This document shows positions 1 to 13,000 of a stretch of 64,000 nt of DNA, one piece after another. This DNA is from Trichodelitschia bisporula (taxonomy: Eukaryota > Ascomycota > Dothideomycetes > Phaeotrichales > Phaeotrichaceae): the NCBI GenBank assembly GCA_010356995.1, contig ML996691.1:1186021-1250020 (forward strand), read 5' to 3'. The position numbers and the translations under genes were made by a program. The number at the start of each line of letters is the position of its first letter. The first letter of the stretch is position 1. The notes below the pieces were generated by a model that did no database searches, was not told the origin of the DNA, and saw nothing but the letters and a program-made list of their open reading frames with translations.

Positions 1-98
1 GACGTTGCAGTTGGTCGGCAAGGGCACTGCCAAATGCTGATTCGGACCGGTTTGGTGGGGATTTGCCGATGTGCTGCTGGGTTTTCCCCGCCCGGCTT

Positions 99-131
99 AT
101 CGATTACCCGTATCGATTATCGATTATCGAT
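99..131. repeat. Cluster of four ATCGAT motifs
   Basis: ATCGAT occurs at 99-104, 112-117, 119-124 and 126-131, the last three spaced exactly 7 bases apart. One more copy lies at 904-909 followed by AATCGAG. It could be a short tandem repeat or a binding-site array. No gene starts nearby, so a regulatory role is only a guess. Confidence 0.6.
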
Positions 132-3100
132 AGGTGCAAGTGGGTTGGTTGACAGCTGGTGATGTACCCCGCGTATGTTTGCACCGTGGTGAAAGAGGCA
201 TATCCTTGGGACTGTGACACCATAATTCGATGCACCAAGGCTATATTCCGGTACTAACTACTGGCTGTCTTGTGGCGGCTGCGGTGACCGGTGACGCAAC
301 AGTCGCGCTTGCCATGCCGTTCAACCCCACCACTGAAGCGACATCGTACGCCACAACCTCCAAAACATCAAATTCTTCTGCATCACCGCTGCATATCGGA
401 AAATCTTCACCGTACTTGCGGTGTACATTGCTCGACCTGTTTGATTCTCGTTTCATGGTCCATTGGAAGCATTCCACTTATTTTTGAGACCTCGACCTCC
501 TGAATTTATCTAATTTTCGCCCCATCTTCATCATCCATATTCTCCCTCAGTCAGACAGTTGATCTCTTTCTCGAATGATATTGAGACAGGGAGCACAAGC
601 TGCACCTTGTTAATCAGCTCGCATGCATATGTCCGTGGTACGGCGCGCACACCAGCTGTCCTTCCCACAAACAACCTGCACCTTATCTTGACATGGTACT
701 GGGTCTGTATTCCGAGAACTTCGTCAAGGATTTAGTCATGGCTGCAGTAAATTTCCAGGTCTAAGTCCGAGTATGCTACCGGTCACGTTGTATATCACCA
801 AGTCTATTGCGAAAGTCCTTCTCAAAGACCGATATCACGACCAAAATACTCTCGAGCATCAAGGACCAACGAGCATCATCTGTTAACCACCAGCCGCCCC
901 GCTATCGATAATCGAGCCTCGCCGATTGCAACGTGGAAGACGACGATGGGCGAACAAAACGCCCCCATCATCTCTCGGTCGCCCATTCTAGTGTCATGCC
1001 CCCACCACACGCGACGACCAGATACGACTGATCAAATAATGCTTCCCCATCTCTCCATCGGAACGCATCATTCGTCCGGCTCTCAGACATACCTACCCGC
1101 GCACCAGCAAAATGTGCAGCGTGAGCGGTGCCAGCATCGTCACTCGCAGCTCTACTCGTGAACGGCGAAGGAGCATTCTCAGCGCGTCGTCTTTGCTGAG
1201 TCCTCCACCAAGGATCCCCGCTTCCGTGCGCCGCGGCGCCTCCAAACCGTCGAGGCTTGTTCGTGACCAGGATTCTGCGGGTGCGCTGCCGCCGTGATTG
1301 GGTATAAGGGCGGTGTGGGTCGTGGTGCGCTGGCGGCGCTAAACCGCTGCGGGAGTTTGGAATGGATGGTGGACGGGGGGTGCAGGTGCCGTTGACTTGG
1401 TCCGGACGCATCTCTGGCTAGGGCGAATGTCACAGGTCCTCGGAACGCGAGTGAGGGCGACCAAGGACCGAAGGACGACTCTCCATCGCTCTCTGCCTTT
1501 TCTCTCTTCTTCGTCGAGTAAGAGGGAGAGATGGTTTCCATGGTGGAGTACCGGATCTGCGGATCGGCCGCCGCGAAAGTGAGTCTGGATGTCAACGTGG
1601 CATGGGGTGGGAGTCGGAACAGGACCAGAATTCCAGATGCGGTCTCCGGCCTGTCTGAGCCTGTGAGGAACTGGGATAAGAGTTTCGTATCGTGGAATCG
1701 CTGTCGTGTCCGCCCTCTTGGCAGCAAATTCCCGACGACTGAGCGAGGGAGAGAGGAAGGAAGACGCCTGTCCTTGCTTGCCTACTTGCTCACTTGCTTG
1801 ACCTCTGCCTGGTCGCGCCAAAGCTTCTATCAATCATGATGCACACCCCCCCCGCCCTAACTCGCTAGCCTCGAGCGGGGTCAAGCCCCAGCGCACCCCA
1901 CTACCCCCTCATCGAGTCGCAGAATCGTAGAATCGTAAACCCTCTCACCATCGAACCGGGGCACATAATCGCCTCTCCAAGATTCGCTGAAAAGCGGCTC
2001 TTGGCCCTACAGCCATTTCCCCCTCCCTCAATCCTTCAGCTGCAAGCAGCGATCGTGCATCGGATCCGCACTCCGCACGCCGTCTCCGCGAGGATCGCGC
2101 GCCTGCATGAAACGCGCCGCGCACCACGCCGCCGTGTGCGCGTCGTGCACCGCTGAGCGGCGAGCGCTCTCTGCCGGGTCGTCGGTCGGCTTCAGTCTGC
2201 AGCTGGGCGTCCGCCCGCGGCGTTTCGAAGTTTCGAAACAGACGACGAGCGAGCAGCGCTGCGCGGCCATGACTCTGGAGGTGCGGCTGGCGGTCGGGAG
2301 CTCCCTATCCATGATCCTTCAGTCCTTTTTTTTTTGCTGAGGTCTGAATGTTTTGCTCGTAAGCTGCTTGCTCCTGCCGGTGCGCCGCCGCGATCCCGCA
2401 ATGCGGATGCCTCAGCGCCCTGCGCAGCAGCACTCGGTGCCGGCTTGCGAGCTTCCGCACACACAATCTGCACTCCTCGCACCCTTTCCCGGCCTCAAGG
2501 TCTCCGCACCCGCGTCTGCGGATCGTACATCGTACGCATCCCGCTCGTAGAACCTATCAGCGCGGGGCCGAAGATCTTGTCGCGAAAAGACCGTTGCACC
2601 AGCCGCGCCCGCGGTTCCGAGCATTTTCGTCCCGCAGGCTTTGTGAGACTGTGGCTGCCCGGGAGGGGGAAGAGCGGGGCGGTGCACGATGAGATGGTGG
2701 ATCTGGCTTCTTTGACTTCGAGACGTGCGATGCGTCAGGAAAGGAGGGCAAGTAAGGCCACGAATTCGCAATCGCAGTGCCATCGTGCGAACGCGATCCT
2801 TCTATCCCGCCTTCTCTGCACATCGAGTCGTGTCCTGCCTCCGCCGCGGTATCCTGCGCGCCGCTCGTTTCTCCCGCCGAGAACCTGGTGGTCGTGCAGA
2901 ATGCAGCAGGTCCGCTAGAAGGGAGGAACGCAGCTGCAAGGAGAAGCTGCATCAACGTGTCGTGCGCGTGTGTGTGGGCGGGCGTGGGGAATAGGAGCTG
3001 TCACGCTGTTGAGTCGTGATCATCGCTCTATCGTCGCGACTTCATCTCGTTTACTCCCTCGCCACGATGTGCCGCGCTCACCGTCTTGTCGTCATAACCT

Positions 3101-4574
3101 TCTAAGTTTGGTCTTCGCTCAGGCGAGGCAACGCATAAATCTCCGCCTTTTTGATCGTGGCATCTGCGTTGCACATGTCCCGTTCTGACCTTTCACCGTG
3201 TTCCCGCGGCCACCGTATGCCTTGCTCGAGTCAGCCGGCTCGGGCGTTTCGTGTTCAAATGCTGGCAAGTGTGTTTGCGCTCGACAACGATTACCCGGTC
3301 GGTTAGGAGGATATCCATCTAACATCCAGAGAGGCTGATCTTAGCCGTTCTCGCGATGCGCTGTTCGCGATGCCAGTATCTACTATGATATTGGCAAGGG
3401 TGATGATACCTCAAAAGTCATTGCCATCGGTTCCTCCGTCGAACCTGTCCATCTCGATTCTTCACCCGCGAGATTTCGGACCTCCCCAGCGTCTCCCTAT
3501 CTACGGTAGTTTGCCCCTTCTGAACCCGAAGGCGAGGTTGAGCAATGTCCTTTCTTGCGCTGCAAACCAGGATCATCCGCGGAGGACCCCGCCCCCGCCA
3601 TCGAGTCCTATCGATAACCCCTCGCCACATGCCCAATGGGCCTGCGTCGACGCATTTGGTACCGACGCACCGGTCAACGTCCACTATCAATATGAGCAGC
3701 GCAGTAAGACCAGCCTCCATCGGCCTAGATTCTTTTTACTAGGGATTCACCGTCGTCGGCGCGCGCGATGTGGCAATTTCGCCTCTCCCTATCGGGCCAA
3801 TCCCCGGTATCGCGGAGGCAAATCACCTAACCTCAACCGCTCGGACGGGCCGTAACGTCCACCACCCTCAACCCACAATCCACATCTGCCTCGCCACATC
3901 CATCCATCAACCCGCAACAACCTCCCGCTGCGAACCATGGCCGCTAAAAATGCCCAACCAACCCCACGCTGCAGATGCACACTGCAGCGGCGCGCGCGGG
4001 ACGATCGATGTTGTGCATCAGAGCCAGGATGAAGAGAAGGCAAATCCAACGACTCAGCCTTCCCCGCCTCGAGGCCGTGAGTGGTCGGTCCGCAATTTAC
4101 CCGCAACGACCACAGCCAGTCTAGCCGACCCAGCCCAGCCGGCGGCGCGCGCGCGAGCCAGTCGTCGCGCCGCGCCGGCTGTCAGCGATCCCCGCCTCGG
4201 CGTGCGATTGGCTGGCCCGGTCGGCCTCGTATGCGAACGGTGAGTCCGAGCGGGCGCTGCTCAACGAGCTCACTTCGAGCCGGGCAAATCGCATTCACAG
4301 GACGCGCTTTTCGCCTCAGCAACCCCCCACGCGTTAAGCACCCCGCGTCGTCTGTCTGGCAGGGCCGACGCGCACGCGCATGCGCATCCAGCCGTTCCTG
4401 CAGTATGCGCGGCGCGGCGGAAATGCCGCGCGTGTGCATCGCGGGCTTGGCACCGTTGCTGGCGCGGATTGGTGCGGGGGGTGTGCATATGCGTGTAAAT
4501 TGGGTTCGTCGGGAGGGTGGGGAGGTTGAGGGGGCGGGGCGAAGGAGGTCATGTGTATGTCGAGGATCGAGGTC

Positions 4575-4592
4575 ACGGTACGGACGTACCGT
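4575..4592. promoter_or_regulatory. Palindrome ACGGTAC-GGAC-GTACCGT
   Basis: Seven-base arms ACGGTAC and GTACCGT flank a 4-base spacer. It contains CGG-N5-CCG (4581-4591) and CGG-N10-CCG, the general layout of Zn2Cys6 factor sites. Binding is inferred, not shown. Confidence 0.45.
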
Positions 4593-5862
4593 TTGCGCGG
4601 TTTGGATATTGTTCCGTGGAATGTGCACCCAGCCTCCAAGGTGAAAACGCACGAGGGATGAGGCTGGTGGCCGAGGCTGATGCGCCTCCAGGATTAGTAA
4701 CCGCTCTCTGCGCCGGCCGGAATTCCTCGGCGAGTGTCGGCAGCAGCCTCGGCCTTACGCCCGCCGATAATCGGGCGCGCTTTCGCGATCTACCCGGACT
4801 TTTACGATATCGACCGCGGTATCGCGGACCGAGCGAATATCTCGGTGCTCACAGCCGAGCAGTGCCGTCCAGTGGATTGTAGTCTTATGCTGCACCGCAT
4901 CCTTCTCCGCTCACGTCGATCCCGCCAGCGGAATCGGACGCCAAGCCTTTCCTCTCTCCGCCCGCACACCTCCACCCCCCACCAGCCACCCCCTCCGCCC
5001 CGCCCTCCCTTGGCACTCCCGCCCCCCACCCTCGGACCTCCGAGGCTCCACCCCAGCTCCCGGCGCAGATCCGCCGGCGATCCGCCATGATCCCCGCCGC
5101 GCACTCAGGGGTGCGCACTGTCCGCCGCAAGTGCAAGGCCCCCCGCCCCGCCGAACTCGGCTACGGTTGAAGATAGCTTGCCGATTGTCGGCGCTGAAGC
5201 TGAAATCCCGGAGTTGCGGGACTGCAGCTTTGCTGGAGTGTTTCCGCCAGCTGCTGGCTTACGAAGCACCCACTTGCTGGGCTCGCTTCATCCTGCCAGA
5301 ATCTTTCGCGCAGTCGCTGAAGCTCTCACTTGCGCCCGCAAAGCGGGGTCGTGCACGGACGGTGCAGGCGCGCCAATCATAGCCCGCCACGTCTGGTGGC
5401 CGTGGGGCAGGGATGAAGTACGGGACAGGGGTGCTCAGCCGGGTCTATCCCAGTGGGGGTTGACTGGTGGGGGCCGATAGCGGGCGGAAGGCTGAGACGA
5501 GTGTCGAAGGCGCCGTTCGACAACGACTGGAATGCATTCTCGGGTTGGTCACGGAGCTTGGACGAGCGTGGTTCCTGCAGTAGAGCTGAGGCCGCAGAAT
5601 GGGAATTTTGCCCGGGGCGATGATGCAACGTGACTGCTGCTGCGCAGAGGGACGAGGTGAGGCTGCGCTGGGGGCACGACAACTTGTACGTTCTGCCCTC
5701 ATTGCCCTCAGCCTCGAGTCTGGCGATGCGTGGGAGGCGTGGCGGCCGGTGGACGGCACTTGGGATTGCCGGTCGTCGGACCGGGCTGAGGGCACGGTAT
5801 TTGGAAGACGAAAGAGCGACGACGCCTTCGATGATATCGCTGCGTGCGCACCGCGCCCCCGT

Positions 5863-5883
5863 GGTACCGGTACGTACGGTACC
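5863..5883. promoter_or_regulatory. Near-perfect 21-base palindrome with GGTACC ends
   Basis: GGTACC stands at both ends around a GTACGTAC core, with one extra G breaking the symmetry. It shares its GTACGTAC core with the 28836-28849 palindrome. No gene lies within 3 kb. A factor-binding site or a chance hairpin are both possible. Confidence 0.4.
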
Positions 5884-8373
5884 GCCGCCATTGATGTCCG
5901 ACGATATCAGACCTGCAGGCCGGGGGTGTACGTAACCCTTTCAACGGAGCGCACTCGCTGGTCCGCGTGTCGAGGCCGATGCCAGCCTCGCGCACGGCGC
6001 GCTTCGTGTGCCCGCAAGCGCGCGCCAATGCGGGGGCCAATCCCGTTCACAGGTCCCCGACCTCATCATCTAGTATGCCGACGACAGACGTCGAGCGGAC
6101 TTTCTTCCTGCTTGCAGAATGCATCTGCTCGTCGTCTTCTGGAGTCTACCCTGACCTTACACCCCCAAACCGCGCCCCCGGCGCTCCTCCACGCGGCACG
6201 CCCACACGCTCATTGGTCGAATACCCGCGCCCCAACGCCCCCGCCCAACCAAACCCGCCCCCGCCCTGAAGCGGAAGGTCCTCACCAGCCCCCCGCGCGC
6301 CGCGACCGGTGCGGGGTGCCAGTCATCCGCGGGGGAATGGCATCATGACCCAAACACCGGACGACGCTCGCTAGACATAAGCCTGGCAGTACGAATCGAG
6401 AGCTCGTGGACTTCGCTACCGACCTCACGGCCGCAAAGGGGGTGGAACGCTTGGATAGATACGAGAATCTGGCATAAAGAACTCATAAGGCCTGCCGCCC
6501 GTCGTCATTCTTTTCGTTCTTCCCGCCTTCTCGAGCGAGACGTTGAGCACGGGCTCCTTCCTGTGGCGGCCGTGAGCCACACGTCCCAATGCGTGCCATC
6601 ACGAACGCAATCCCGAGCACGGCACGCGGGAGGCCTGCCCCGCGCCCACACGAAGAAGCCAGCCTACTAGCCACCCAGCGCGGCGGGGCAGACGAAGTCA
6701 TGATACTCTTACTCTCGCATCATAACTCGCCGCTCGGCCACGCGCTCGGCCGCCGGCCGCGGCGGCCGGCGCGTTTTGTGCGTATCTCGCGATGTATTAC
6801 AGACGGCGTGAAGGCATTTGTGAAAAATGAAAAAAAAGCGGGTGGAAAAACGCCCCAAGCCGGCCGCGCAATCCCTCATCCTCGCTGCTGGTCCCCCGCT
6901 GGATCAATCCTTCATCCACCCTGCCTTCCCGGGTCCCCTCCATCTCTCCCCAGTCCCGATATCTGTCCCGCATCCCTCGGAGAACAGGACGTCGGCTACT
7001 TGCCCTATGAATGGAGGTCTACACCGCCCTTTGTGCGGGCTCAGAGGGCATATGGCGGGGGGAAGGGTGTGGTGTGGGCGTTGGAGGTTGGTGTTCACAG
7101 TGGGGCGGGGTGGAGGGAGGGGGCAGTGGCGCTCGTTCGCGCGATTCGGGGCAACTTTTTTCTTATTTTGTTTTTTTCCTTTATTTTTGAGGCAGCGCAA
7201 TCAGATGTGTGTGCGGGTGGAGTATGTGCAGCGTGGGAAGCTTTGGATAGCCAGAAATCTGGTTGCTGGCTTGTTCCCTATTCAGGCGACCCCGCGCAAC
7301 GTGGTGGGCCGTCGCTGGACGGCATGCTCGGTTGCGGGAGCGGAGCTGCTTCGTCCACCCGGCGGACCATTGGGTGAGCGAAACGCCGGGTGGGAATTGA
7401 GGGAGGGGGAGGGGGTGGGGTGGGAAGTTGTGCGGAGCGGCAGCCGGTGAGAGGCGCGCTTTCCGATACCTAATCTTATCCTGGTTCGATACTCGTGAGC
7501 CTTTTTTTTGCGGCCATCTCTTTGGGCTTCTTTTTTTGCTTTTCCTATCTTCGCCTGTTGCTCGTGATGTGCCCTGCTGCTTTGCTCTGCCCCGCCGAGA
7601 AGCTGTTATCGTCCCGGGCGAAGGATTGCGTTTGAGGGAGGGGGAATGGGCATAGCTGGCCTTGGGGGCGCTAACCATTGGGGATTGGGTGCTCAAGTTC
7701 GCGGACTTACCACAGCAACTGACTCTCAGTGGGCAGCCTGATGGGATGCTCGAGTCGTGAAGTGGAAGGCAAGGGAAGGGAGACGGGGTGGCTTGGTGGG
7801 GTTCCCTGGGGGTCATCTTTCTCGTTGCGGGAATCCAGGACATGGTTTCGACCCATGGATTTAATGCGCGGCCATGACGGACTGCGGAAGCACAGCACCC
7901 ACTTCCCTAGCATACCAGCGCGGGCGTACGACGGGATACAACGCCATCGCATCGAGGCGAGCAGGAACCCCGCTCAGCCTTTGCACGACAACCTTCGGGG
8001 AATTTATCTCCTCAAGGGCCGCCTGTGTTCCCAACAAGGGGAGGGCGAAGGTGGTGCGCAGACGGGAAGTTGTAGAACGCAACTAACGAGCAGAAAAGCG
8101 GGCGATCCAAGACGGCGGGGCTGAGGCCATGGACCATCATCGTCCTTGGTCGACATCGCCGTCGTCGAGCCGGTTCCCCATTTCTCACCTCAAGAAAGGA
8201 AAACCGTGAAGCAGCAGCGGGAACTGCCGCGTCTGCTTGCTTCTGGCCTCACCCCGTCCCTTCCCCCAACCCCCCCAACCCCAATCCCGCGCAGGCAATG
8301 CACGACATTTCGAGCTGCATCATGTACGATGTGATTTCCCACTCGCCCCGTCCCGCGGTCGGGGTGGATTGAT

Positions 8374-8424
8374 TGCTTCTGCTGCTTGCTTCTGCTGCTT
8401 GCTGCTTGCTGCTTGCTGCTTGCC
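8374..8424. repeat. CTGCTTG microsatellite
   Basis: About 50 bases are built from repeats of GCTTGCT/CTGCTTG with small variations, in the gene-poor block. It is a simple-sequence repeat that probably varies in length between strains. Confidence 0.8.
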
Positions 8425-9425
8425 GCTGGCGCTGCTGCTGCCCTACGCCCGCTCGTGCCTCACCTGCAATGCATCTGTACCTGAGATGCTAGCCGCGACT
8501 ACTAGCACACATAACGCCTGGGGCCCCCTTTACCACCATAAGCCTTCGAGCAAGCAGCAGCGGGAGGCGGCGGGACTCCCCGCGCGCGGCTGGCAGCAGT
8601 AGTTTGGTAGCCGAAGAAGCAGAAGTAGAAGCAGAAGCAAGGAAGCTCGGAGGCGGGGTCGAGGAGGCGGGGAGGAGGGAACGACAAGGTGTAGATGACG
8701 TACCAAGCAACGGGGAGTTGTGATGTTTGCGAAATACGCAACGTATATGCGCGGCCGGTGAGCACCATGCGTGATTGAGAAGCCCTGTATGCGGTCGTGC
8801 CGGTGCTGCGTTGCGAGCCGCGATGCAATGCGGGCATGATGCACAGGATGCTCGTGTGATGTCATGATGTGCGTAATAGACTGTACTGCGCCTGCTCTCG
8901 TGGACATATAAACTTGGGCCTGAGCGAATATCAAACTCCGGGGTATGGTCATGTAGACGTCGACGAGGCAGATGTAGCCATGTCAGATCACCGTTATGCT
9001 TGTTGCTGATGGCTGAGAGGCCTCGAAAATGCTTCATGCCATATGGTCTTCTAAGTTCAGTCCGATCCGTGTTGATTTATTCTTGAATATTGGAGACGTG
9101 ATGTTGCATTCGTTTGTTTGAAGCTCGTGGAGATCAGACGTCGCAAGGCAACACTTTTTTCCGTAACTGTAGACTCCACTACATCCAACAACACATGATA
9201 AGCCTTTCTGAATAGGCAAGAAGTCAACATTCGGTCCCTTTAACTAAATGTTGGCAATGATCCGGTGAAGGAACTACAGGTACGGTTGATCTTGCCAGTT
9301 TGTCACTCGAGCTAAAGATGTCAGTGACCCCCAAAACATCAACATCAACCATCACCGACTCGCCATAAATCCAATATCGCCCAGTCCAAAACTCATAGCC
9401 CTGGCCCACCTCGATCATCTTTACA

Positions 9426-9773
9426 ATGTCCAGCGCCAGCATCACTCCCCAACCCTCCCCTCCCACGCCGTCACAGCAGTTCCTAAGCCAGTTCCTGACA
9501 CGCACGCTCCGCATTACCACCACCGACCAGCGCATGTTCACAGGCCAAATGAAATGCACCGACCGCGAATGCAACATCATCCTCAGCAACACGCACGAGT
9601 ACCGCCCACCCACCACCGCCGAAATGTCAGCGCCACAGAACGCGAACCCCGCCGGCGTGGACCCTGCTTCGCGGTATGTGGGCCTGGTAGTTGTGCCCGG
9701 GAAGCACATTGTTAGAATCGAGGCGGAGAGTAGTTCGCTGGCGGCGAGTTCTAGAGTCGGTGGCGTGGCTTGA
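9426..9773 (+). CDS. LSM-domain protein, Naa38-like NatC auxiliary subunit
   Basis: A 115-residue single-exon protein. An Sm fold runs through most of it. Sm1-like sequence (residues 23-55) includes FLTRTLRITTTDQRMFTGQM and the segment CTDRECNIIL; Sm2 is VVVPGKHIVRIE near residues 88-99. The CTDRECNIIL signature is characteristic of the Naa38/LSMD1 group, which in other fungi and animals associates with the NatC N-terminal acetyltransferase on ribosomes, rather than of spliceosomal Sm proteins. The Pro/Ser-rich first 15 residues and the insert between Sm1 and Sm2 are also typical of this group. The gene is convergent with the glucosyltransferase gene downstream, about 290 bases away. No intron is needed. 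The family call is fairly sure; the NatC role is inferred from family membership. Confidence 0.82.
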   Translation: MSSASITPQPSPPTPSQQFLSQFLTRTLRITTTDQRMFTGQMKCTDRECNIILSNTHEYRPPTTAEMSAPQNANPAGVDPASRYVGLVVVPGKHIVRIEAESSSLAASSRVGGVA

Positions 9774-10058
9774 TGGGGATCTGACGTGCTATGTAGGAGT
9801 TCGCGAACTGTACAATTGAATCTTTACTTGATTTTGCAAACCGGATGGGGTTGCTGGTTCGTCATGGCTAGGGGCTGTTGGGTTGCAAGGCGTCGCACTG
9901 ATGCCGATATGGCGGTATCGATGGCATGTGGCCAAACCATGGTCAAGATCAGGGGACTTCATGAGCAACACAAGAATACAAACAGCACATCAAACCATCA
10001 CTCATTTGCTATTCAACCTCTAGAAACGCCCTTTGGAACAAGCTCAACCGCTCATGAA

Positions 10059-13000
10059 TCACAATTCATCCCTCGACCTGGCCGAACTCCCAGCATCCGC
10101 CGTCTGCTCCTCCCCAACCCCATCCGCGCTATTCTGCTCACTCTCCTGCACGCTACCCCTCGGGGCCTCCTCACCCCTCTTCCTCCTCGCCAGCGCCGCA
10201 ATCTCCTCATCATACTCCGTCCACTCCGGCACCTGGCGCCTCGCACGATCCAGCTTCGGCTCCTTCGTTTGCGGATTGTTACAAAGATCAATCGTCTTCG
10301 CGTCCTTGAGACTTTCGTCACTGCACCACGTCTCGCACCACAGCCACTCCTGCGGCAAGCTGTGGATTGGCAGTACCATCTGCATGTTGTTCGGCAGATC
10401 TTGGTCCAAGTTCGAGAGCGAATTGGGGTCGGCGCTGAGCTGGTGATATTGCTGCCGCAGCCGGTCGCCCGCCGCCATCTGCCTGAACCGCTTGAGATCG
10501 ACGACGTACAGCGCGGAGATGTGGTAAGGGAGGCCGCGGAGGAAGTTCTTCCAGTACCCTTGCTTCCAGAAGCGAAAGCCTTCCATCTCGGTGCGTGAGT
10601 CGCACATGGGCGTAAAACCATAGGGTGCGCCCTGGAGATCATGCGTGACCAGCTCGTACATATCAGTGCGAACGATCTGGTCGGCGTCGACGAAGATGAC
10701 CTTGTCGAGGTCGAGTGGGAAAAGCACGTCCAAGAAGAGGATCTTGTAGCCCCAGATTTCGCGCTGCTTCTCCTTCTGGGCCCGCAGCCAATGCGGCCAC
10801 TTGTACGTAACCATCTCATAAGTGAATCCATACTCCTCGGCCATGGTCGGAAGGAAGGATTTGAAAGACGGCGACAGGAATTGCTCGATGAACCAAAACT
10901 TGACAGTATGGTTGGTGTGCTTCATCACGCTGACCATCATGATGTTCAGCATACGCTCGTACAGGTGACCGCTGGCAACGGAGAAGATATTGATCTCGGC
11001 TTGAGTCCCTGCTTTAGACTTCGTATTAGCCAACCTGCCCAGGCCCTTGAGAAGACCAGCTCCGCGCTGGATGGCCTCGGAGAGGTAGTTACCAGGTTTA
11101 GTGTGTTTCAGGCCAGCCTTCTGGAGTAGTCCGTCCACAAGGCCAGCGCCCTGTGAGATGATATCCGAGCCTCCGGAGCCTGCCTCCTGGAGAACATCCT
11201 CGTTATCCATGCCAGGTTTCCGAGAAATGCGAGGAAACAAGGTTACGCCCTGGAAACTGAGGAGTGTGACTTCGGTAGATTCGTCGCCTGGTTGTGGGTT
11301 GTAACCAAGAGCGCCCACACTGTCAATGTGGAAGATCCGCTGGCTAGACCCAGGCTTTAGGGAGATGTTGTAGAACCCGGGGTTTGCCTTGAACTGGAAG
11401 TAGCCTAAGTTAGACATGATGATGGTGTCTGCGAAGTTGGGATCCTTCGCGGTTGATAGGACCAGTTGCGCCCCCCGCGGAGGTGCGCCTTGTGCGACTT
11501 CACGAGAATGGCCTTCGATGAGGATGTTTTCCAGCTCGTAAATTGCATCGACGTTTGAACCAGCGCTCAGTGTGCTGAGCTTGATGTTGTCCAGGTCGTG
11601 AACTGATTCTTTCGGTGCAACAAGCCACGACGCCGGTACATCCATGCCGGCTGTGAGTAGAGCTTTCTTGGGCACACTAGAGAAACGAGCTCCAAGCTTT
11701 TGCAGGGACCCGTCGTTGGTGAACGAGGGCTTCGACTCCAGGACATAGCGGTAAAACCGCTTGATGGGCAGTTCCTGCAGCTTCTCCTTCGGATTCAGGA
11801 AAAGCTTCAAGTAAACGCCATCCAGTTCGGACAGAACCTTAAGAATCGGGACCCATCTCTGCGCGACCTCGGTGGCGGGATCAATAGAACCGATGATTTG
11901 GATGGAAGCGGTGGCGATGTCACCGGTGCTAAGGGAGGTATGCTCCCCAGTCCAGCTGTCAAAAAGTGCGGTCCGTACAGGGGGCGGCAGTTCGAAAATG
12001 CCTTCTGGCATGTCCGAAACGGTTGAAACCGCCAGCAACGAGCAGAGCTTGGCCGTATCGGCTGCCCTTTTGAGTTTATCCGTCAGATTGAGGTCAACGA
12101 TAGCCTTCGCGGCAGGTAGAATGCGCTTGGTCGCTTCGAAGTCGAGGAGCGTGGAGAAATCGTCAACTGAGAAAGCGACGCTCTCGGGAATGGGCCCCAG
12201 GCGTCTGCCGTTGATCACCAAGCCATTCTGACCTTTGGAAAGTCCGAGCTTCTTGCAAAGAGGCAGCGTGTCAGGCCACGATACCTTCGTGCTGCTGTCG
12301 GTCGATGTTTCAAGTGTCTGAAGGCTCTCAATGAGCTCTGGTAACTTGTTGGCGGTCCAATGAGCTCCTTTCCAATTCGCGAGAAGCCGAGAAGCGCGGG
12401 ACGATGCATCGCCGTTGTGCACCAGAACAACTTCAAGGTTCTCATGCTCTTTGCGGAATTCCACTGCATCAAGTGCGAGCTTAAAGCCAGTATTGCTGTT
12501 GAAGTCGCCAACGACAAGAAGCTGAGTCCAGAGCTCGCTGTCTGCATCTTTGGAGGCGGGAACTGTTGGCAGCTCGGATTCGAGCAGGGACTCTTCACCT
12601 TCGTACACGTTTGCAAGATTATAGAGCTTGATGTCTTTCGGATCCTCGGGAATGATCAGAGGGTTCCGGCGCAAGGATGCTGTGCTCAAAAATTGGGAAG
12701 GAATCCAAGTGTCCTCTGCGATGACTTCTTCAAAAACGGCACGCTGTACCCACCGGAGGTCGAGAGTAACCCGTTGGCTCAGTGTTGTAAGCCACTCATC
12801 ATCTTTCTTAATGGGCACTCCGTTGATGAATATGGGCGTGGTGCCGCTAGCACCGAGGCGAGCCAGATACTTTTGGGAGTCACTTGTTCTCTCTTTGTAG
12901 GGGTCGAATGCCAGAGCTTCCTCCAATGTGAGGGGACCTTTCTTGGTCCTATCCTTGAACTTCTCCGCCACATCAGCGAAGATTTTCGGATTGGGTGATG

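Larger units (their letters stand above)
1..9425. other. Gene-poor GC-rich region
   Basis: No open frame here looks like a real protein. The longest frames are Arg/Pro/Ser-rich translations of GC-rich DNA, run on both strands over the same bases, and have no recognisable motif or splice pattern. Visible features are a cluster of ATCGAT motifs near 99-131 with another at 904-909, GTAC-containing palindromes at 4575-4592 and 5863-5883, and a CTGCTTG repeat near 8374-8424. It may hold untranslated RNAs or distant promoter DNA, but nothing in the bases proves this. Confidence 0.6.

Noticed and set aside
6589-7377. 262-codon plus-strand frame in the gene-poor block
   Set aside because: Low-complexity Arg/Pro/Gly/Ala translation, overlapped by other equally long frames on both strands; no splice or family signal.
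9786-10598. 270-codon plus-strand frame
   Set aside because: It runs antisense across the 3' end of the UGGT gene, and has no recognisable domain.
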